Source: Lingula anatina (lineage: Eukaryota; Brachiopoda; Lingulata; Lingulida; Lingulidae). From it: a stretch of DNA of 58,141 nt. How positions within the stretch are numbered: position 1 is the first letter of the stretch; the number at the start of each line of letters is the position of its first letter. Location: assembly GCF_001039355.2 (NCBI RefSeq), contig NW_019774180.1:211382-269522 (forward strand), given 5' to 3'. The notes beneath the pieces were generated by a model. That model was given only the letters and a program-made list of their open reading frames with translations, was not told where the DNA came from and did not search any database. Below are positions 46,001 through 55,000 of the stretch, piece by piece. Position numbers and translations under genes: made by a program.

Positions 46001-49000
46001 TATTGTGATATATTCTTGAACCCCCCCTCCAGCCATCTCCAATATTCATCCTCCAGAAAAGAGCCAATAACTCAAAATACACAAGAGATCCCCGCATGGT
46101 CAATAACCTTAAGTTTTCTTTGCATTTAGGTAATGAAATGCTTGATTAAAAAATCAGTCCCAGAAACTCACAGCAAAACAGTACTTAATGCAGACTGTTT
46201 GCCTAAAACAATAATTTAAGGGCTAGGTCAGAGAATCTATTGAGGGGAGGGTGCTATTACATTTTGTACCTTTGGAGATTCTCTGTTATGGGAGTTACAT
46301 TACCTTTTCAAAATCCTGCAGTTTCTGATATAGCTCAGTGGTCTGTTTGGTCAGCTCTGTATTCTTCAGTATCTGAGTTTCTAGCTCTCCTTGCTAAAAC
46401 AGCCAAGTATTAATACATACAAGCTACCAAGATATAAGTCATCCATCATAGTTTTACCAATCAAATAAAACTAAACTCTCACTGCATATTTTTAATCTCA
46501 ATATTCTTATATTTTAATAAGAAAAAAATCAATTCACAGTGTATGATGTGCATGAATCTACATGTACACAAATATCTATTGACACATGGAGCATGTACAT
46601 TTACAAGTGCTTATATATACCATGCAACGTGTTGGTCAAGTGTATATGTGCATGATTATGCATGTGCATGAACGCAAACATAAAATGTACTCCAAGTATG
46701 TGCTCACACAAACTGTACACTTACCAGTTCCAAACTTTTGCCTTGTTGCTCCTTTAAAAGGCTCTTCACATCCTCAAATTCAGAAATCTTGATATTCAGT
46801 TCACTCCTCTGCAAAATACAAGAAATCAATGTNATATTGCAGAAAATAGGAAATCTGGCGGCCATTTTGTTTTTTTGCAAATTAGACCGTTAAAAACGCA
46901 AAATTTCGCTTGGGAACCGGGTTAATCGGAATCAGCATCCCAAAATTATGCTAATGAGCCTGGTTCCCAACTTTTACCCCAAAATGCCCCTACTATTCAT
47001 CTTTTGTGGAAATCCCACTAGACTAATGTGGCAGTGCAGTGGGCGAAATATGGTAATAAACCAGAGCATAGTAACTTGACTGCTCCACACTTTGGTGCCA
47101 AATTAGACAAAAGATGAGACAATTTAAACAGTCCGTGGCTTAATGAAGACTAAAGGAAAACCACTAATTACACATCTAACTTAATTTGAAGCCAATAGAA
47201 TAGATGAGTGGTAAAAATGCAGTGAGCGTCTCAACTTGACTTCATTAGATCACAAATGGAGAAGATAATCAAGTATAACTTGCTTATAATCACGTAATGA
47301 AAACTCAACAGTATTAACCACAAGTGTTGTTGAATAATCCCACTTGAAGTTTCTCAACAACAATCCCAGACACCAGTTGATGATCCTATTACAAGCACAA
47401 AAAATACCTCTTATGAAAACAGATAGTACAGCTGTCATACAATAGCTGCCAACTGAAAGAGCATCACTTTGAGAAGCAACTTTGGTCACGTAATAGGCTG
47501 TGCAGTTTCGAGGTGTTGCACAGAGTTAATCTTCTTGTGTGCAAAGATACAAGTGGCTCTGCTTAATGAATTCCAAGAATAATCTTTGGAATTATGAAGC
47601 ATTTCTAAGTTGCTGGTCCAACATCTATAAAACAGGCCATCCAGTCACTTATTTATGGAAATTTAATGACCAAGATCAATGGAATATATTTTTTTAATTC
47701 CCTCTCGCAAACAGACTTTAATAAAATGGCATTTTATATAAATCTTTGATGTGTAAATTGATATAAATCAAAAATAAATATGTAATTATATAAGAAATAC
47801 ATAAATAAACACAAATACAGATACATGCCTAATAGGCTTTTGTTTATCTAGCTTTAAATGTATCACCCCATTCTCATAGATTAGATCGACCTACATTGGA
47901 TCGACCTAACTCCCTGGGGGTTCACGCTAAATAGCTGTCAGCCGGGCGGACACGAAAGTTAATTACCCCTTAAAGCTTGTAGTAGGCGGGGACGGACACT
48001 TAAGGGGGATTATCTGACAGTAATCTAGTGAGACTCCCCGCGGTGATAGATCGATCTAAAAGTTGTGAGAACAGAGCCTATACCTCTAAATTCTGCCTCA
48101 CAGGCAATAATATTGTATCAAAGGGAGCATTCCCATAAACCCAAAGTACTAGCTGGATCGATCCATCCCTGTGGGGATTCTCGCTGAATTGCATTTAGTG
48201 TAAGTGGCTTAAATGTCTGGCACACCTAATCAAGCTGCTAGGAGGTAATTAACAACAGTTAATTACCCCCTAGTTACTCAAGAAGACGTGCCAGACAATT
48301 AAGCTGATTACACTAAAAGCGCTTTAGCAAGAAGCCCCGCAGAATTACATCTATCCAGCTAGTACAATGGGTTTATGGGAACACAATAAAAAATTTGAAT
48401 GCCTGCTGTACAAAACAGAGCACTGCATGAGAAAAAGAACTCGCTTTAATGAATTCTGCACAGAGACATGCATTCTTTTAATAATAACGAATGATTGTGT
48501 GAACATTTGATTAAATAGTGAAATAATGATGCAAATTTATGTAGTATGAGACACACCATATCAGAACTAACCTATACCGGTAGTGCATATTTGAGTGCAT
48601 GTATGTGCTTGTGTTTAACATTACATACATTAACCCACACCTTATATAAAGATGTATGTGTATACCAGTCCACAACATTAAGTACTGCCAGAATGTGTGG
48701 GAAGTATATTCTTTTAAGTCATGCAATGCTCTGGATCAAGTGGGACAGTATGATAAGAACTGATGATGGTGTGTGGGCATGACTTTCACATGCAATCCCA
48801 CTGCATTATATATACAATGTGTGATGGAAAGCTGATCTGCAGATCACACGGCATCACCTACACAAAACCTTGTTTTTAATTTTCTCTCTTATTCTGATCA
48901 AGTCACAAAAATTAACCAGCCATGATATATCTCAGTAGGATACAGAAAACACACAATGAGATATAATTTACAGACCCATCACTCTAGAAAGCTAATATCC

Positions 49001-51886
49001 TTTTCTTTTAGGTGATCACATTGATCTATTAATTTGATCGATGGACAATATGAATATTCAAATCCACATATCCCCAAACAGAAAGATGTCTCAGGGGATC
49101 TAGGCTCAACAAATCAATGACCTTCGGCTCCCTACCTCCCAAGCCAATACAACTATTTTTTCACACTGTAGTCTACTTCTGCATGTACAATTAATTGGTA
49201 ACTTTACTGTGTCTTCAGGGACTCCAAAGCAACAACTAATGTTGGCAATTCTTTTGGTAAGTCTTTCGGTGAATTTTAAAATCTAAACTACTTTTTTGAC
49301 CCAAATCACAACAGATTGGGATAAAATTGCGATTTCTTTTTCTTTTTTTCTCCATATCTTATCAATTCCGTATGCCAAACTTGTCCCAAGAAAATAGACT
49401 GATCAATCCTTCAATGCAAAAAGCAATTGTGAGTCCCTTTATCAAAATAAACTAACCATAACTCTGCTGTAGCACATCACCAGTTTACATTCTTAGGTGA
49501 AAAGATGCCTTGGGGAATGTTTTAAGATCACGATTCTTCAGTTTAGACCAATTATAAATTGCACTACAGAAACCATCCAGATTCTAGCTAGACTAATCAA
49601 TCACATTCAATTGTGCTGCCTGAGAGATGGGAAGACTTTATCACAGCACTTGTGAAATTATCAGAATCACCCTCAATTTCTTATGAATTGTGATGTGCGA
49701 TCAGTATTATAATTGTGCCATGTTAGGTCGATTTGTAGCTAACAGCAGAATGGTCTTGTATCCCTTTTTACTGTTAAGAAAAACAAGAATTCAAGATGCA
49801 GGTATTGATCGATAGAGGTGCTTCTGAACTTGATGCCACAAAACTAACACATGGTTGTCTTTTTAAGCTGCAGTAGTATCCAACACAATCTGTAAGTCAC
49901 ATCTAACACAATGTCATCTCACATACAATGTTTTAAAACACATCAAACATAATGGTATAAGTTGCACCTTAAACGATGCTACATCATTCACAAGATAAAA
50001 TAAGTCACATCTAATACATTGTTATCAGTCACATCTTGTACACAACACTGTAAGCTAATCTATATCAGCAGATTTCTCACACCCTAAAACCATACATTTA
50101 CGCTAAACCCAATAAGGTTCTTTATATCCTATGACGCAATGGCAGCTGACCTGCTATGATGTACAAAAATAACACAAATGTTCTATTAAAAAAATAGCAT
50201 ATCTCTTATGTTCAACCATACAGAAAAACCATGAGCCCTTCTTAACAGGTTCTAAGCTTAGAGGCAGGGCCATGTTCCGGCAGCCTGTGGATACAAGGGA
50301 TTGTGCTCCACCTACAGTATGGCCACAAGAGCACTTGAATCCAGGGTCATCGTGGTCATAACGATGAATGTGAGGCTTCCATTCAAAGAATCTGTACAAA
50401 GCAGACAAGCACAAGCAGGAATGAAGTACTTACCAATCGATCCCTCTCTCGCTCTGCTCTGTGTGTGGCTTCAACCTCTTCCTGCGCCCTTTTAACACTT
50501 TCTTCACTCTCCTTACACTTGTGATGGTAGTCTTTCTCCAATTTTTCTAATCTTTCATGTAAAGCATGGGTGTTTTCCTCAAAGCTTTCCTGAAGTTTAG
50601 ATTGTTCTAGTTCGCTCTTTTCTAGTTCTCTTCTCAAAGCTTTATTGGTTTCTTCCAATGCCAATAGATGACTGTTGTCTGCCTCGGCATTCTGTGCTTC
50701 GGTAAGCTGAAAAGCATGTCATCTGTATCAGGAATCAGGAATTGAATGATTTATGGCATGACAGTGTATGAATGTACTTCGTTAGGGAGAATTCAGTTCA
50801 CATAATATTAGGATAGTTTTAAGTGAACACACATAAAAGAATTGCTCATGGTATGAAAAAAAGGCTGTCAGCTTTCCCTTTTATCTTGTTAGAAAGTTCT
50901 AGCAACTGCAGTCTTGTTATCAATCAATGTACACATGTCTTGCATTTACCTGTCACTGGGGGGCACTCTTGCATGTCTTTTGTCATAAATATCATTATAG
51001 TTACAGAGATAGTACATGCAATTTTGACATTTAAAAAATTGAGTTTATAAAATTCCTTGGAATTCTCAGCAATTTTCCCATGCTTATCATTTTCAAGTTT
51101 CAATCTCAATAATTCTCTATAAAATTCATTTAGAAGACATTGCTTCTCTTGACTTAAGCTGGATGAATGACCACATGCATTCAGTACATTTTTGTTTGGT
51201 ACAAAAATTCAATTGCTTTATCTCAAAAGGATGTTCTGTGTTGTTTTTGTGATATAAAAGAAGTTCATTTTAAGTCTTATAAAAGGAATGGCTAGTGCAA
51301 CAGAGAGGTAAGATTTATTTCCTAAGGTCACTGATCAAATCCTTGGCCCAGATAGAACATTCTGGACTGAACCATCACAATGGGACTAGAAATGCACTTT
51401 TAACCAAGTTACCTTCTCCTCAAGCTGCTGCAACTTGGTCTCAAGATCAAGAACCTCCTGACTGAGTTGATTATTCTTCTGGATGGTTACCCGTAATTCA
51501 TCTTCCTATAAACAGATAATACCACGTCATTCAATATAAAGGCCTACCTGATACAGAGCTGGATATTGCAGGATACTGCACAAATTGAAAAGAAACTTTT
51601 TACAGGGTTAATTCAGTAAGAGATAGTTTGGTTTGACATAAACAAGTTGATTTCATTTTCTTTTCTTTTTTCTTGACTTATCTCTAGCATTTAGCTTAAC
51701 CATTAGAGGTCTGAACTCAATATTAAATTTAATCTATACAGTAAAATATACACACGCAAACACGCCTGTATGGTGAATTAAGTCAAGTATAAACAGACTA
51801 CCAATTGTTTCTTCAACAATACGCTACCATGCACTGGTTAACAGGTTCTTTGGTTAAGATATCTTAATGTTTAAATGTACCCAAAA

Positions 51887-51935
<49 letters not shown>

Positions 51936-51961
51936 TATGTGTGTGCATGACATGCATGCCT

Positions 51962-52004
<43 letters not shown>

Positions 52005-55000
52005 TTGCTGATGCATAAACAAATTTCAATACCCATGTATTCAAACATGACAAAAACTATACTCACAATTACCCATGCTTATGTATTTCAATACATCTTC
52101 AATAAAGTCATGGATAACAACATGTATATATATATATATCCACTTAAAATGTGTGGCACTTGACTGCCCTTCGTGATATTTCAAAGAGTGCTATTTTCTC
52201 AAAGCAAGTTAAACTGACAAGGGTCAACCGATCTGCAACCCGAACAAGACTCTAATGTCGATAAGAGTAAACTAACTGAATAACCTCAACATTAACATCA
52301 ATATATGCAATCACTGTAAAATTCTCAAAACATTCACCCAAATATTGCACAGCTGACAATAGGCCATGTTGCTCTCACAGACCCCTGGAAATCCCAGTGC
52401 TTCCTACAATTCCAAGGACGAAAAATCCAATCCATGTCATTTTCACACCCTCCAGGTGACAGAGCAATTTCTCAGAATGCTCCTTGAGATTCTCTGAGCA
52501 TCCTACTGACTACTGAGAGCTTTAATCAATTGCTCTGCTCATGATCAGCCCACAAGAATAACATTATGCAACTAACAAATTGAAAGAATCATTCCAGTTG
52601 AACGAGAAAGCAGAGAAAACACTCTGTGCAGATCTTTCGTGAGCCCCATTGGTTTGACATCAGAGCCTGGCAAAGTATTGACAACACGTGGCACGTATTT
52701 GTTGCTTCCATACGGCGTATAAAAGAAAGTCAATCAAGTAATGTTTGCTTACCAACTTAGAAACATTCCCATTTTTCTCCTCAAGCTTTTTGTACAGACT
52801 CTCACTTTCTATTCTTCTTTGGGTCACTTCAATTTCCTGAAAGCCAAGGGAAAAATAAACATCACAACCATTTTATCTGTCAATGAATTAAATGGTGGAA
52901 AGTATTACAATGAATGGTTCATAACCTGCCCAGAATCAAATCTGTCTGCATTAATTTATATCTCTACCATTGTAAGGTTTTCAATTTCCTGCAAGCTGGA
53001 AAATAACAGAGTCCTGTCAGGTTGGTTGAAAGGGAAAGAATAGGATGATTACTTCTAAGAACAAATAAGTCTTAGAACTTGAAAAGATTTTTTTGAATTG
53101 AATATTTACACTTTGCTGAGTCATGGACAGTACTGATTTGAAATGGTCAAGATGAGAACGTGAATTGATCCAATATGCATATCATTAACCCATTGTTTCC
53201 AGAGACAATCCATGCTCTTTCAGTTGTTTAATTTTTCCTGCTTTGTTTGACATATGGGCTACAGCAGAGTCCTTAAGATCAAAACAATAATTTCTATAGA
53301 AAAATAACTACATGAATATAGTGAAATGGGCTGAATTTTCAGTGAAAATGAAGTTATGCCTGGAGATTTAAAACATAATCTGTAAACACTGATTTTATAA
53401 AAACATCACGTGCTTATTATAGCTTTGCAGACAAAATTTTTTTAAAAGGCCAATAAGAATGAAAATATGTTCATGTTCTCACTGTATGTCTGTCTGTCTG
53501 ACTATCAGTTTGTCTGTCTGTCTATTCTTTTTCCTCAGAACACACTTAACATGTTCCCTTAAATAAATCAAACACAATCATACAGTGACCAAGCAATTCA
53601 CAATGTATCTAACTGCATGATGTAAAGCATTCAACTATATGCTCCACAGTACGTTCTGTCTGTGCCAAAAAAGGGACTAGGTATACTGACTAGACCAATT
53701 TGAATAGTCCCGTGTAGCAGACTAATCACCAGAAGTCATATGGACACAAAAACATTTCAATCAAAAGTACTTCAGGCTGTATCCCAGTGTTTCAACTCCT
53801 TTATGTGAAGTATGAAACTCAGAAAGTATCATTCCAGGACACATGATATCTGCTTTTCAGACATAATGCCACATCAACAAATTTAATTTCAAACTGAGAG
53901 TTGCAGAATTACCGTGCTTAATGGCTATAACAGTGATAATGGTTGTTTTACCAAGTTGCCATAAAAAAGGACATTGGTGACTTCATGCTGTGATGGCAAG
54001 TAACACAAATACTGTATAACATGGTTAAGATTTGGTAGGAACCGTGATTTATGCAAGTAAATCTTTTCTCATCTCACAATTTATTAATATTTTTATCAGA
54101 TGAGATGTCATCAAAACATGAAAGTTCTATAAAGGATATTTGGCCCAACTACAGACTATTGAACCTGTCATTTCATTAAATGCAATATGAAATAAAATGC
54201 TGCAATCAGTGACAGACATCTTTCAAGGACACAGAAGAAGAGATCTGAGAACTAAGCAAAAGAAATATAACCATCATTAGTTTTAAGCAGGATGTAATGA
54301 ATGCTGCTTTCATGACAAAAACCAATGTTTGCTGACCAGACATTTATTCCAATGAGTACCCTTTCATAATCTGAACTAATGGATATTTGCTGTCTAGACT
54401 TAATTTGAGCAAGCTGATATTTTCAAAAATTAAAGAGCAATACACAGTGGATAACCAATTTTCTAGGGTAAATCATAAGGCAGGATAGGATCTGCATTTC
54501 TGATAGCATCTGGTATTGGGTGAAAGCAAGAAGCAATAATCAATGGCTTACATCACATTTGCTGAAGGCTCCTTTCCCTATCGTATAGTAGAAATCAATC
54601 AAATTCTTTCAAAAAAAGTCCACAGACTCCACTTTTTTTTAAATATCATGAATTTGCCAACTGATGTATCTAACAGCACAATGCTTTTGCAATTTCAAAG
54701 TTTAAGCTAGAATCATCAGATTTTTTCTTTTTGCTATTTTTGTTGCAAAGCATATCTTTATATAAGGCAGTGCTAAAACAGATTTGCAGGTTTAAATCAA
54801 TTGTCTATATATTATTCTTAAGTAAAGTGACTTTGGCACAAATGACAACAAAAAGCACAATGACACTGAATGTAATTGTGTACCATTAGGAAACATGATA
54901 CCAAAAGACGTCTGATCATTTTCTCTGAAAAACCACATTAATATTGTGTCAAATAAGAGAGGCAAAACATGAAACTGTCTACTCAAAAGTTTTACAGTCA

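Larger units (their letters stand above)
46809..50433 (-). other. RIMBP intron with foldback elements
   Basis: 3.6 kb. Contains a single N at 46833, a short inverted repeat (GGGAACCGGG near 46913 against CCTGGTTCCC near 46969) and two foldback elements (47871-48071 and 48130-48381). No exon was recognised. Confidence 0.6.

Noticed and set aside
45808-46103. Overlapping minus-strand frames with Gly/Trp/Cys-rich peptides around the N at 45972
   Set aside because: No splice support or domain; the region is intronic and repeat-like, and the frames include an ambiguous codon.
51854-52066. Thr-His repeat peptides
   Set aside because: Pure translation of the TG/CA microsatellite.
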